From Caldilineaceae bacterium (lineage in GTDB: Bacteria; Chloroflexota; Anaerolineae; Caldilineales; Caldilineaceae), in contig JAHBVG010000017.1 of the NCBI GenBank assembly GCA_019637695.1, forward strand, positions 1-64,000: DNA of 64,000 nt, given 5' to 3'. How positions within the stretch are numbered: the stretch's first letter is position 1; each line of letters starts with the position of its first letter. Shown in pieces: positions 29,654 to 38,827 of the stretch. The notes beneath the pieces are model-generated. The model was not told the DNA's origin and searched no databases. It saw only the letters and a program-made list of their open reading frames with translations. The position numbers were made by a program, and so were the translations under genes.

Positions 29654-31879
29654 TTAGGGCGTAACCAACCGGATCGCCTCGATCATCGCCCCAGCGGGAT
29701 CGGCGGTGGAGAAGACAACTTCTGTCAGGTCACCGCTGACATTTAACCCCAAGACGGCAGTGTGGCCGTTGGGCGCGGGTGGGAGTGTCGTCGTGCGCCC
29801 ATCTTGTGCGAGGATCTGTAGCGGTAGATCCCCCGCTGTGCCATAGCGGATCGCAATAGAGGCTGCCGGCGGCAGGTGGCGCAATTGGAGGATCGCCCCT
29901 TCGTTGCCAATCCGTCGACCGCCGCCGTTTTCCTCGCGCACGAGAGGACCCCAGCCGGTGGGGCCTAGCAGAGGATACGCTTGCGGCGCAGCCGGTGCGC
30001 TCACCCGATAGACGGTGATGCGCTCGTCTTCGTAGATGGGCGCTTGCCCGGCAAATATCCCCTGCGCCAGATCCGTGGTGTAGCTGCGCTCCAGCCCACC
30101 CGGCATCTTGTACCGATCCAAAACAACCCAGGTTATCCCTAAATCGTGCAGAACTGTGTTGCCCACCCTCACAGGATCGACTTCGAGAATGTCGGATCCT
30201 AAATGGCGGAAGTGTTGCAGCACAGGCATCCGCTCGGTGTAAGTGCGCGGATCATCCCGGCTGATATACGCCACCGTCAGCGGTTTGTGGTGGACGGTCT
30301 GATAGAGCAGATAGCCTGGGCGATCATAGTTCATAGGCAGGTTGAGCAGCGAGCCGCCGCTTTCCTCGGCAATTTGCGCGTAGTAATAAGGCGTATCGGG
30401 CGGTGAAAGCGGATAGGGCGCGACCCAGAATTCGGCCAGCACCACAAGGACGGCAACTACTGCCAGCGAGCGGCGCAGGCGGGGGGATCGACGGCGCAGA
30501 AGTGCATGAAGGCCAATCGCCGCTGTCACTGCCATCGCCAGTTGCACCATCACGGCGAAACGGCTCACGCTGCGGCTTATGCGCATGAAGGGAATGGTGC
30601 GGTTGAGCAGTTCGTAGGGCGTCCAACCTGGGGGCTGTTCACCTGTGGGGATATCGTCCCAACCAATGGTGCGCAGATTTAACACAGGTCCAAGCGCAAT
30701 CAGCAAAAAGAAGAGCGCGCCCACCAGCCAGAATCCGCTGCGTCGCCGGTCGAGCCATGCCGCGGCCAGGGCCAGGATCAACGGCAGATAGCCGATGGCG
30801 ATGGTCCGTTCGCTGACCGGCGCGATCTGGTTGCCCACCCACATGAAGCTTTCCGGGCGGAAGAGCGTATGCAGTCGGTTAGGGATGAGGAAATCGGCCA
30901 GTGTTGCGCTGAGAATGTAGAGATCGCTGGCCGGACGTTCCATAAAGTCGAAGCGGATCGCCTCGCGCACCATCGGTGCCAGGATCGGACTGAGCAGCAC
31001 AACAAAGACGATCCCCGCCGTGAGCGCCGGGAGGATTGTCATCATCAGCGTTCGTGCTGCCCCTCGGCCTGACTTGCGCCGGGTGATCCAATGCCTGATT
31101 TCCGCTCCCCATTGCCAAAACAGGAAGAACGCCGTAAAGAGGAAGAGGTAAAGCACAAAATACCAATCGCACAATCCCACCAGCGCCAGGAAAAGCCCCG
31201 CCATCCATCCATCGCGCCGCCAGGGCAGCCCTGCGCGCACATGGGCCGTCCCCCGCAGCAGATAGAGGATGTAGAACGGCATCCACTGTAGACTCATCAC
31301 CTGCATATGGCCAAGCAAATGCGCCATGTGGAACGGAGAGAAGGTGAAGATGACGCCAGCGAGAAAGGATATTGGATATTGGGTATTGGGTATTGGGTGA
31401 CAATATCCAATACCCAATACCCTCTTCAGCACCCACAACGCCAACAGAAAGACCCCATACCCACCCAGCACCCAACTGATCCAAACCACGCTGTTGTAGG
31501 CGGGGATCAGTCCGCTACTGAGTTGGATGGGCAGGGTGACCAATCCGTTGAAGGGGTTGAGGGTGTGGAAGTAGAGACCGACGCCGGTGGGCGCGTAGAG
31601 CAGATCGGTGAAGAAGGGATGCTGCACCCGCTCGACAAGCGCTACCTTGATCCACCAGAGGTTCCAATAATTTTGCCAGCCGTCAAAACTATCGCCAGGG
31701 ATGGCAGTCGTCAGGTTGGCGGCGAGCGGCCAGGTCATCACCCCGGTAAGCAAGGCATAGAGGACAATCACCAGCGGATGCACCCAACCAACCGTCGTGG
31801 GGATGGGGATCTGCGGCGACTGATTGGCATGAACAGATGGAGCAATCACAGGCGAAAGGAACCTTGTAGAAGGAGTCAC
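29654..31879 (-). CDS. Large polytopic membrane protein, GT-C glycosyltransferase-like
   Basis: The 741-residue protein has about ten transmembrane helices. After helix 1 comes a loop with [20 protein letters not shown], where GT-C enzymes carry acidic catalytic residues. A soluble domain of about 230 residues follows at the C-terminus. The layout fits a lipid-linked-sugar glycosyltransferase, but no signature fixes this. Residues about 154-171 ([15 protein letters not shown]) are encoded by an inverted heptamer array, placed between helices. The start is a GTG beside another array and is uncertain. Confidence 0.75.
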   Translation of the reverse strand: MTPSTRFLSPVIAPSVHANQSPQIPIPTTVGWVHPLVIVLYALLTGVMTWPLAANLTTAIPGDSFDGWQNYWNLWWIKVALVERVQHPFFTDLLYAPTGVGLYFHTLNPFNGLVTLPIQLSSGLIPAYNSVVWISWVLGGYGVFLLALWVLKRVLGIGYCHPIPNTQYPISFLAGVIFTFSPFHMAHLLGHMQVMSLQWMPFYILYLLRGTAHVRAGLPWRRDGWMAGLFLALVGLCDWYFVLYLFLFTAFFLFWQWGAEIRHWITRRKSGRGAARTLMMTILPALTAGIVFVVLLSPILAPMVREAIRFDFMERPASDLYILSATLADFLIPNRLHTLFRPESFMWVGNQIAPVSERTIAIGYLPLILALAAAWLDRRRSGFWLVGALFFLLIALGPVLNLRTIGWDDIPTGEQPPGWTPYELLNRTIPFMRISRSVSRFAVMVQLAMAVTAAIGLHALLRRRSPRLRRSLAVVAVLVVLAEFWVAPYPLSPPDTPYYYAQIAEESGGSLLNLPMNYDRPGYLLYQTVHHKPLTVAYISRDDPRTYTERMPVLQHFRHLGSDILEVDPVRVGNTVLHDLGITWVVLDRYKMPGGLERSYTTDLAQGIFAGQAPIYEDERITVYRVSAPAAPQAYPLLGPTGWGPLVREENGGGRRIGNEGAILQLRHLPPAASIAIRYGTAGDLPLQILAQDGRTTTLPPAPNGHTAVLGLNVSGDLTEVVFSTADPAGAMIEAIRLVTP
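31366..31421. repeat. Inverted TTGGGTA array inside the GT-C-like gene
   Basis: Three or more ATTGGGT units face their complements (CAATACC) within 56 bases and can form a hairpin. The array is in frame. The same words occur in mfd at 3870-3910. Confidence 0.85.
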
Positions 31880-31945
31880 GAGTAAGGAGCAATGAGTAAG
31901 CCAGAGACGACAGCGGGCGCGTACTCATTACTCCTTACTCATCTA
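31880..31945. repeat. Inverted GAGTAAG arrays at the folD stop codon
   Basis: GAGTAAG and GAGCAAT-type units at 31880-31910 face ACTCATTACTCCTTACTCAT at 31923-31942. Read on the minus strand the folD TAG stop is followed directly by the array. Confidence 0.85.
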
Positions 31946-32800
31946 GATCCCAAACTGGCGGCGATACGCTTCGAGTAAATTTTGCATGAGCATGACATTG
32001 GTCATGGGGCCGGTGCCGCCGGGGACGGGCGTCATCATGCCTGCCACGGCGGCGACGCTTTCTTGCTCACAATCCCCTTTGAGGCCGGCGTCGGTGTAGG
32101 TGGTGCCAAAGTCGACGACAATTGCGCCCGGTTTCACCCATTCGCCGGTGACCATCTCTGGGCGACCCACGGCCGCGCAGAGGATATCGGCCTCGCGCGC
32201 AACTGCTGGCAGATCCTGAGTGCGGCTGTGGGCAATGGTGACAGTACAGTGGCGGTGGAGCAGAAGCAGGGCCATAGGCTTGCCCACAATATCGCTGCGC
32301 CCGATCACCACAGCCCGTTTGCCTTTGAATTCGACGCCCGCCTCTTCCAATAAGCAAATCGCGCCGGCAGGCGTTGCCGGTACAAAATAGGGTGGACGCT
32401 GCGCCGAGAGCCGTCCTGCATTTTGCGGGTGGACGCCGTCCACATCTTTGGCCGGGTTGAGCTGATCCACAAGGAGGTTGCCGTCGATCTGGGCCGGGAG
32501 CGGCTCTAAAATCATAATGCCATGTACGCCACTATCCCCATTCAGTTGATCCAAGAGCGAGTTGACTGTACCCTGATCGCTCTCCCCAGAGAGGATCTGG
32601 GCGCTGAAACAGACGCCGACACCCGTACAGGTCCGCTCAATGGCGCGGGCATACCCGGCGGCAGCCGGGTCATCGCCAACTTGCAGCACTGCCAGTGTAG
32701 GGTGGACGCCGTGCTGCGCGATCAAGGCAGCGAAGGTCTCTTTGAGGGTTGTGCGCATGGATTGGGAGAGCTTTTTGCCGTCAAGCAGATGTGCGCTCAT
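31943..32800 (-). CDS. folD: Methylenetetrahydrofolate dehydrogenase FolD, cyclohydrolase residues lost
   Basis: FolD normally oxidises methylene-THF and then hydrolyses methenyl-THF. The 285-residue protein aligns with E. coli FolD without shift in the key region: Tyr50 is kept, Lys54 is Ile, Gln98 is Leu, and Asp121 (AKDVDGVHP) is kept. The NADP-binding part is normal ([16 protein letters not shown]). Lys54 is needed for the cyclohydrolase step in the family, so this enzyme is probably only a dehydrogenase. The ATG overlaps the fchA stop by 4 bp (ATGA). Confidence 0.95.
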   Translation of the reverse strand: MSAHLLDGKKLSQSMRTTLKETFAALIAQHGVHPTLAVLQVGDDPAAAGYARAIERTCTGVGVCFSAQILSGESDQGTVNSLLDQLNGDSGVHGIMILEPLPAQIDGNLLVDQLNPAKDVDGVHPQNAGRLSAQRPPYFVPATPAGAICLLEEAGVEFKGKRAVVIGRSDIVGKPMALLLLHRHCTVTIAHSRTQDLPAVAREADILCAAVGRPEMVTGEWVKPGAIVVDFGTTYTDAGLKGDCEQESVAAVAGMMTPVPGGTGPMTNVMLMQNLLEAYRRQFGI

Positions 32801-33438
32801 ACTGTCACCCCAAGTGTGGCGGAACAGGCGGCGCGGGCTTCGTTGTAGGCCATCTGGGCGTTGGAGACCAACTTCTCTGCTTTGGATCCCCACGCTGCCG
32901 TGTAGGCTTCATCCTTGATATATTTCAAGTTAATGTTTACGTTGACCAATGCGCTGAGCAGCGCGCCAAAGGCAAGATGGGCAGAAGTGGCGGCGTCACT
33001 GACCACATTGCTGTTGCCCTTTTCGGCAATGGGCTTGGCTAGTTTCAACAAGGTAAGGCACTTTTCGGCAATGCTAAAGGGGACTTCGGTTGCGCCGCGC
33101 ATGGCCTGTTGCAAGGCTTCGGTGCGCGCCGCCTTCTCTTCGTCGGTGCTGCGGGGCATCGTGTAACAGGCTGCCACGGCTTCAAAGGCTTCCGCGTCCT
33201 TATTGATGAGTTCGTATAGTTCCTGGCGCAGTGTCTCGCTGTGGTTGAGATAGCTCTGCATCTCTTCTTCAACATCAGCGTATTTGGAGCGGCCTTTCGT
33301 AAAATTGATCACCATACTCAGCAGGGCCGCAGCCTGACTTCCGGTGAGGGCTGCTGCGCCGCCGCCGCCGGGTGCGGATTGTTCGGCGGCCAGGGCATCG
33401 AGGAACTCTTGGATCGTCGATTCCGCAAAGGTTGCCAT
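32797..33438 (-). CDS. fchA: Methenyltetrahydrofolate cyclohydrolase/formiminocyclodeaminase family
   Basis: The 213-residue all-helical protein has the family motifs [30 protein letters not shown] and [17 protein letters not shown]. Family members either deaminate formimino-THF or hydrolyse methenyl-THF. Translational coupling to a FolD that lacks the cyclohydrolase lysine favours the second role. An AAGGAAGG ribosome site precedes the ATG. Confidence 0.92.
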   Translation of the reverse strand: MATFAESTIQEFLDALAAEQSAPGGGGAAALTGSQAAALLSMVINFTKGRSKYADVEEEMQSYLNHSETLRQELYELINKDAEAFEAVAACYTMPRSTDEEKAARTEALQQAMRGATEVPFSIAEKCLTLLKLAKPIAEKGNSNVVSDAATSAHLAFGALLSALVNVNINLKYIKDEAYTAAWGSKAEKLVSNAQMAYNEARAACSATLGVTV

Positions 33439-33611
33439 GGGGATTCCTTCCTTTCCGTAATGGTGGAAATGTCATCTGCCATTTTACCATCAGGCACCCG
33501 AAAAGAGGAATGGCGGTTGTCGATCGGGTGCGTCCCAAATTCTTGGGAAGGTAAGGGATGGTTCGACAAAAATCTGGGATGCGCCCTTGTCGATCTCTAT
33601 GCCGCCCCTCA

Positions 33612-34692
33612 CTACGGCAACGGATTCCAAATCATCGAGAGGAGAACCGCCAGCAGGGCCAGCAGCGCGCCGACGGCGGCGAAGGCATAGCTGATCTCGG
33701 TCATCTCGTAACGGGTGATGAAAGAGGTGGGCAATTCCTCAAAGACGGCTTGCAGTTCGTCGGCGCTCTCCGCTGAGAAATACTCCCCGCCGGTCATCTC
33801 TGCCACCAACTTGAGCGTCTCCTCATCAATGCCGCGGCGGAACCACCCCCATACCGCCGCCCCCGCCAAAGGATCCCATGCCGAACTGGGGCGATCCACT
33901 GCTGAAGGGATCGATGCCATACTGCGGGCCGCAGTTCATCACCCCGCCCTGCGCTGTGCCAAAGCCAATGGTATAGACGCGCACGCCCCGCTCCGCTGCC
34001 TGTTGCGCCGCTTCCAACGGCCAGGGTCCGGCGTTGCTGGCCCCATCGGTGAGCAGCACGATGATACTGGGCACATAATCTTCAGGCGTATCCGATGGGG
34101 AGACAGAGGGTGTCACGCCGTTTGGTGAGCGCACGCTGGGCGCAATGGTCCCATCGATCTCGGCGATGGCATCCAATGATTCCAAAATCGCGCTGCCAAT
34201 TGCCGTCCTGCGCCCGGTGGTCAAATTGGCAATGGCCTCCTCCAATAGTTCGGGATCATTGGTGGGCGGCACCAGCAGTTGGGCAAAACCAGCAAAGCCC
34301 ACCAATCCGATCTGTGTGCTGGACTGCTGGCGTTGGATGAACGAGAGCGCGGCGTCCTCGGCGGCGGCCAGCCGGTTGGGTGGAATGTCGGTGGAACACA
34401 TGCTGCGTGAGACATCCAGGGCGAGGATGATGGTGGCGCGGCTGCTGGGGACACCTACCGCTGTCACTGGCCTCCCCAACGCGATAATCAGACTGATGAT
34501 CGCAAGTATAAAGAGGGCGAAGGGCAGATGACGGCGGATCTGTGATTGCCCAACCAGCGCCTCGCGCACCAATGAGAGGCTGGAATAGCGCACGGTGAAT
34601 CGTCGCCGGCGACGCAACATCCACACATATCCCCAGATTGCCAGCGGGATCAAGGCCAGCAACAGTAAAAATCCCGGCCATAGCATACCCAT
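33612..34692 (-). pseudogene. VWA-domain membrane protein (BatA/BatB-like) with a frameshift
   Basis: Residues 1-288 form two N-terminal transmembrane helices and a von Willebrand factor A domain with MIDAS motif DVSRS and TDGASNAG. The frame then ends at PPRH. One base shifted, the next frame continues as WFRRGIDEETLKLVAEMTGG and ends with a transmembrane helix, exactly as in the neighbour VWA gene. Removing one C from the run CCCCC at 33846-33850 restores a protein of about 359 residues. It could be a sequencing error, a phase-variable tract or a real mutation. Confidence 0.85.
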
Positions 34693-34732
34693 TGCATACC
34701 TCCCAATCTACCAAGCAAGCTCGCCCGCGTCC

Positions 34733-35713
34733 TCAGTGCAGGCGGCTAAACCAAAGCAGCGAGAACAGACCGCTAATCGCCAAGAAGAGAATGCTCACGC
34801 CCGCGAAGATCGAGGTGATCTCCATCTCTTGGGATCTGACAACCAGTTGCGGGCTGAGATTTTCGTAGACGGTGCGTAGATCCTCTTCGTTGGCGGCGTT
34901 GTAATAGACGCCGCCGGTCAATTCGGCGATCAAGCGTAACGATTCCTCGTCGAGCCGAGAATGAACGGTGAACCCTTCGATCTGCAAGATGGCGCCCTCT
35001 GCGCTGCCGATACCGATGGGGTAGATGCGAATTCCGTAATCAGCGGCAGCCTGCGCCGCCTCAAAAGGATCGGGCGGCGCTGTGTTCTCGCCGTCGGTGA
35101 GCAGCACGATCACCGCCGATTGGTGGATGGGTCGCTGCGCTGTCGCTGCTTCTTCGTCCACATCCGCGGGATCTTCCGGCTCGTCAAAGATCGTGTTGAG
35201 CGAGGCCAGGATGCCGTGGGCCAGGGATGTGCCGCGCTCAGGATCAAGACGGTTGATGGCAGCGAAGATGGCCTCTTGATCGTCGGTGGGCGGCTGCACG
35301 GCGAAACCACTGTCGCTGAACGAGACGACGCCGATGCGCACGGTGGGCGGTTGGCGCTGGACAAATTCCAGCGCGGCGGCTTTGGCCGCTTCCATGCGCG
35401 TTGGCGCCAGATCATCCGCCGCCATGCTGCCGGAGACATCAAAGGCGAGGATCACTGTTCCTTCGAGTCGGGGCAGCCCCACAACCGCCTGCGGACGCGC
35501 CAGCGAAATCAACAACAACATAAGTCCGGTCAACAACAGCAGCGAGGGCAGATGGCGACGTCGCCCCAACGGACGCCCGGCATCCTGTACAAAGCCGAGC
35601 GTCCCATAGCGTGTGGCAAGCTGCCGCCGCCGCGCCTGCATCCGCAGATAAAGCGCCACCAACAGCGGAATCAGCAGCAGGGAAAATAACATAGAAGGCC
35701 AGATGAAAGTCAT
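34733..35713 (-). CDS. VWA-domain membrane protein, BatA-like
   Basis: The 326-residue protein has two N-terminal transmembrane helices, a VWA domain with an intact MIDAS motif (FDVSGSMAADD, then LLTDGENTAPPDP), and a C-terminal helix. It resembles BatA/BatB proteins encoded beside MoxR ATPases and DUF58 proteins. In that system MoxR is thought to act on VWA partners. It lies directly upstream of the frameshifted VWA gene. Confidence 0.92.
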   Translation of the reverse strand: MTFIWPSMLFSLLLIPLLVALYLRMQARRRQLATRYGTLGFVQDAGRPLGRRRHLPSLLLLTGLMLLLISLARPQAVVGLPRLEGTVILAFDVSGSMAADDLAPTRMEAAKAAALEFVQRQPPTVRIGVVSFSDSGFAVQPPTDDQEAIFAAINRLDPERGTSLAHGILASLNTIFDEPEDPADVDEEAATAQRPIHQSAVIVLLTDGENTAPPDPFEAAQAAADYGIRIYPIGIGSAEGAILQIEGFTVHSRLDEESLRLIAELTGGVYYNAANEEDLRTVYENLSPQLVVRSQEMEITSIFAGVSILFLAISGLFSLLWFSRLH

Positions 35714-35724
35714 GGTTGTGTCCG

Positions 35725-35812
35725 TAAAGATAGATGAATGGTGATTGGTGATAGAGGATAGGGGTTCAGAAAACCCGAATCACCATTCACCAATCACCAT
35801 TCACCAATCACT
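35725..35812. repeat. Inverted TGATTGG/TGAATGG arrays at the DUF58 stop codon
   Basis: Units TGATTGG and TGAATGG alternate on the minus strand from the DUF58 TGA stop; complementary units lie at 35733-35755. The two arms can pair. Confidence 0.85.
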
Positions 35813-36701
35813 TCCTCTTCCTCAACGCGGCGAAGCGGACGATGGCGCGGACCATATCTTCTTCGGTCGAGAGCGAGAGGGCGTCGACGCCAGCGCGGCG
35901 GAAGGTTGCTGTCAGGGCGGCTTCGCGACGCTCGGCAGCCTCACGAAAACGCTGGCGGAATTTCTTGTCTCGTGTATCCACGTAGAGTTGCTCGCCGGTC
36001 TCGGCGTCTTCCATGATGATGGGGCCGATGTCCGGCAGCTCGACTTCGCGCGGATCCCAAAGGCGGATGGCGAGAACCTCATGGCGCTGGGCGAGCAAGC
36101 TCAGCGCACGTTCCCAGCCGGGTTCGCTGATAAAATCTGAGATAACGAAGACCAATGACCGTTTTTTGATCGAGTGCAGCGCGGATTGGAGCAGGGGGGC
36201 CAGATTGGTGAACGATGACTGCGGCGACGTTGGCTGCTTGAGCAGATCGTTGACAAGGCGCAAGACCTGAATGCGTCCGCCCCGCGCTGGGATCGTCCTG
36301 TCCACGCGGTGGTTGTAGAAGATGGCGCCGACGCGATTGCCGTGGCGCGTGAGCAGCCGCGCGATCGTCGTCACAAAATCCACAAGCACCTTCCGTTTCA
36401 CACTTTCCACGGCGCCGAACTCCATAGACGGGCTAAGATCGAGCAGAAACCAGGCGTTGATCTCGCGGTCCTCGACATATTGGCGCACGTAAGGCGTGTC
36501 CATGCGCGCAGTGACGTTCCAATCGATATAGCGGATATCGTCTTCGGGCTGGTATTCGCGCAGATCGGCAAAATCCACCCCATATCCATAGAAGAGACTG
36601 CGGTAATCGCCCTGTAACAACCCATCCAATCGGCGGATGACCTGCCAATCCAGCCGCAACAGGATCTGCTCAGGCGTGGACGCGACGGTTAGCATACTCA
36701 T
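35808..36701 (-). CDS. DUF58 protein
   Basis: The 297-residue protein has the DUF58 signature (YRSLFYGYGVDFADLREYQP, DDIRYIDWNVTARMDTPYVR) followed by a VWA-like half (LLDLSPSMEFG, SLVFVISDFISEPGWE). DUF58 genes almost always sit beside MoxR. The ATG at 36701 overlaps the moxR end by 32 bases and has an AGAGGTG ribosome site inside moxR. Confidence 0.93.
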   Translation of the reverse strand: MSMLTVASTPEQILLRLDWQVIRRLDGLLQGDYRSLFYGYGVDFADLREYQPEDDIRYIDWNVTARMDTPYVRQYVEDREINAWFLLDLSPSMEFGAVESVKRKVLVDFVTTIARLLTRHGNRVGAIFYNHRVDRTIPARGGRIQVLRLVNDLLKQPTSPQSSFTNLAPLLQSALHSIKKRSLVFVISDFISEPGWERALSLLAQRHEVLAIRLWDPREVELPDIGPIIMEDAETGEQLYVDTRDKKFRQRFREAAERREAALTATFRRAGVDALSLSTEEDMVRAIVRFAALRKRK

Positions 36702-37680
36702 GGAGAGGCACCTCTGGCATCGGAATCCGGTTGAGGATCTTTTGCAATAGATCGTCGGCGCTGACGTTGTCCGAGAGCGCCTCATAGGACAGCACAAGTC
36801 GATGGCGGATGACATCAAAGGCCACGTCGAAGACATCTTTGGGCAGCGCATAGGATCGCCCGCGCACAAAGGCAAGCGCCCGCGCCGCCAGGATCAAGTT
36901 GATCGACGCCCGTGGGCTGGCGCCAAAGGTAATATAGGTCTCCACTTCTTTGAGACCAAACTCTCTCGGCTGGCGCGTGGCCGTCACCATTTTGACGGCG
37001 TACTCGATGAGCGCTGGATCGACGTAGACCCCATCCGCCTCCTGCTGCAACCGCAGCAACTGATCTGTATCCAACACCTGTTGCACGGTCTGGACCATCC
37101 CGGTCATACGTTCAACGATGACAAATTCCTCGGTGGCGCTGGGGTAGCCGACAAGCACCTTAAGCATGAAGCGATCCACCTGGGCTTCGGGTAGCGGATA
37201 GGTGCCCTCGGTCTCAATCGGGTTCTGCGTCGCCAACACAAGAAAAGGCTGCGGCACGGGGAAGGTCTCGCGCCCGATGGTCACCTGCCGCTCCTGCATG
37301 ACTTCGAGCAGCGCGCTTTGCACCTTGGCCGGCGCACGGTTGATCTCATCTGCCAGCAGGAGGTTGGTAAAGACAGGGCCGAACGAGGTGTTGAATTCGC
37401 CGGTCCGCTGGTTGTAGATGCGCGTGCCCACCAGATCGGCGGGGACAAGATCGGGCGTGAATTGGATGCGTTTGAACTCGCCGCCAATCGATTCGGCCAG
37501 CGTCTTGATCGCCATCGTCTTTGCCAGCCCTGGCACCCCTTCCACCAGGATGTGTCCACGCGCCAGTAGCGCCACAATCAGCCGCTCCAACAAGTGATCC
37601 TGGCCGACGATGACCTTTTTCACCTCGTACAGCACCCGTTCCATCACCGTTTCGTGTTGCGAATTTGTTGGTCTATCCAT
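36670..37680 (-). CDS. MoxR-family AAA+ ATPase
   Basis: The 336-residue ATPase has Walker A GVPGLAKTMA, Walker B LLADEINRAPAK, sensor 1 VLATQNPIETEGTYPLPEAQ and a normal C-terminal lid. MoxR ATPases are chaperone-like and work with VWA proteins. It is the first gene of the MoxR-DUF58-VWA-VWA operon. Confidence 0.96.
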   Translation of the reverse strand: MDRPTNSQHETVMERVLYEVKKVIVGQDHLLERLIVALLARGHILVEGVPGLAKTMAIKTLAESIGGEFKRIQFTPDLVPADLVGTRIYNQRTGEFNTSFGPVFTNLLLADEINRAPAKVQSALLEVMQERQVTIGRETFPVPQPFLVLATQNPIETEGTYPLPEAQVDRFMLKVLVGYPSATEEFVIVERMTGMVQTVQQVLDTDQLLRLQQEADGVYVDPALIEYAVKMVTATRQPREFGLKEVETYITFGASPRASINLILAARALAFVRGRSYALPKDVFDVAFDVIRHRLVLSYEALSDNVSADDLLQKILNRIPMPEVPLHEYANRRVHA

Positions 37681-37699
37681 TGGTCAGTCTCCTAATTCA

Positions 37700-37795
37700 A
37701 AAAGGGATTGGTGATTAGGGATTGGTGACTGGGAAGAGAAGCCAATCTCTGCCCCAATCCTTAATCCCTAGTCACTAATCCCCAGCCCCTTAATA
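37700..37795. repeat. Inverted heptamer arrays between the protease and moxR genes
   Basis: GGGATTGGTGATTAGGGATT at 37701-37720 faces complementary units at 37755-37790. On the minus strand the protease TAA stop begins the array. Confidence 0.85.
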
Positions 37796-38632
37796 GGGCG
37801 GCAGCCCGGCAGCGCCGCCTGCAATATCGATGGGCACGGCAAAGCCAATGCCAATGAAGAAATTCCGTTCGGTCGGGTTGACCAGCCCAACGACGATGCC
37901 CACGACCTGTCCATCCCGATTGAGCAGCGGACCGCCCGAATTGCCGGGGTTGACGGCGGCATCGATCTGAATCAGATTTTCCAGCCGTTGATCGCTGTTG
38001 CTAGGGCGAAAGCTGCGGTTGAGTCCTGAGATCACGCCTGCGCTCATCGAGCCGTAGAGACCCAGCGGATGGCCCACGGCATAGGCTTCATCGCCGATGC
38101 GAACAGCGTTGGGGTTGCCCAAGGTAGCGGGTATCAACAGTTCAGGCAACTGGCTCGGTTGCAAGACGGCAATATCGTTTTCGGGCTGGGCGGCCACGAT
38201 CTGGCCGATGGCTTCGGTCCCATCGGCAAAGAGAAGGCGAATGGTGGCAGCGTCCTCGACCACATGCAAACTGGTGAGGATATCGCCGCTGTCGTTGACG
38301 ATGACGCCGCTGCCCAGTCCACCGCCCTCCTCGTCGTCATCATCTTCCCCAGGAATGCTGGTCTGGATGAGTACCAGCGAAGGCTGGATCACACGATAAA
38401 CAAAGGAGGAATAGGCGGGCGGCTGCGGCGCGGAGGCCAACGCTTCGGCCACGCTATTGTTTACATCGCGCAGGGTCAACTGGGGCGGGGCTGGGGTCAG
38501 TGTTTGGTAGAGCAGAATCGCGCCCAATGCCGCCAACATCCCGGCCAAGAAGAGCGCTGTTCCCAGCCAATAGGGGCGAAATCGCTGGAGTCGTTGACCG
38601 ACTTCTGATGATGCTGATGAAAACCTATCCAT
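37790..38632 (-). CDS. HtrA/DegP-like serine protease without PDZ domain
   Basis: The 280-residue protein has one N-terminal transmembrane helix (about 25-45), an acidic loop and an S1C trypsin-like domain. The triad is His in LTSLHVVED, Asp in ENDIAVLQ and Ser in NPGNSGGPL. No PDZ domain follows. It should act outside the membrane in protein quality control or signalling. The ATG at 38632 is preferred over a GTG 54 bases upstream because it starts just before the anchor. Confidence 0.92.
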   Translation of the reverse strand: MDRFSSASSEVGQRLQRFRPYWLGTALFLAGMLAALGAILLYQTLTPAPPQLTLRDVNNSVAEALASAPQPPAYSSFVYRVIQPSLVLIQTSIPGEDDDDEEGGGLGSGVIVNDSGDILTSLHVVEDAATIRLLFADGTEAIGQIVAAQPENDIAVLQPSQLPELLIPATLGNPNAVRIGDEAYAVGHPLGLYGSMSAGVISGLNRSFRPSNSDQRLENLIQIDAAVNPGNSGGPLLNRDGQVVGIVVGLVNPTERNFFIGIGFAVPIDIAGGAAGLPPY

Positions 38633-38783
38633 TAGATGAGTGGTTGGGAATCGAGACAGAGGCACGGGAAAGAGGCTGCGAGGCACGGGACCTAAGAATA
38701 TCGTTCCTGGGCTGGGCTGTCAACCATGATAGCGTCAAACCCGGTTTAGAAATGTGGGCATGGTTCAGATTGGGGTATCTTTG

Positions 38784-38816
38784 AAACCCGCCAGGGTTCT
38801 GAACCCTGGCGGGTTT
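38784..38816. terminator. CCAGG-type hairpin after the CotH gene
   Basis: AAACCCGCCAGGGTT and its complement form a perfect 15-bp stem around the loop CTG. Related hairpins occur at 43247 and 47381. Confidence 0.75.
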
Positions 38817-38827
38817 GCCCGTCTGGG

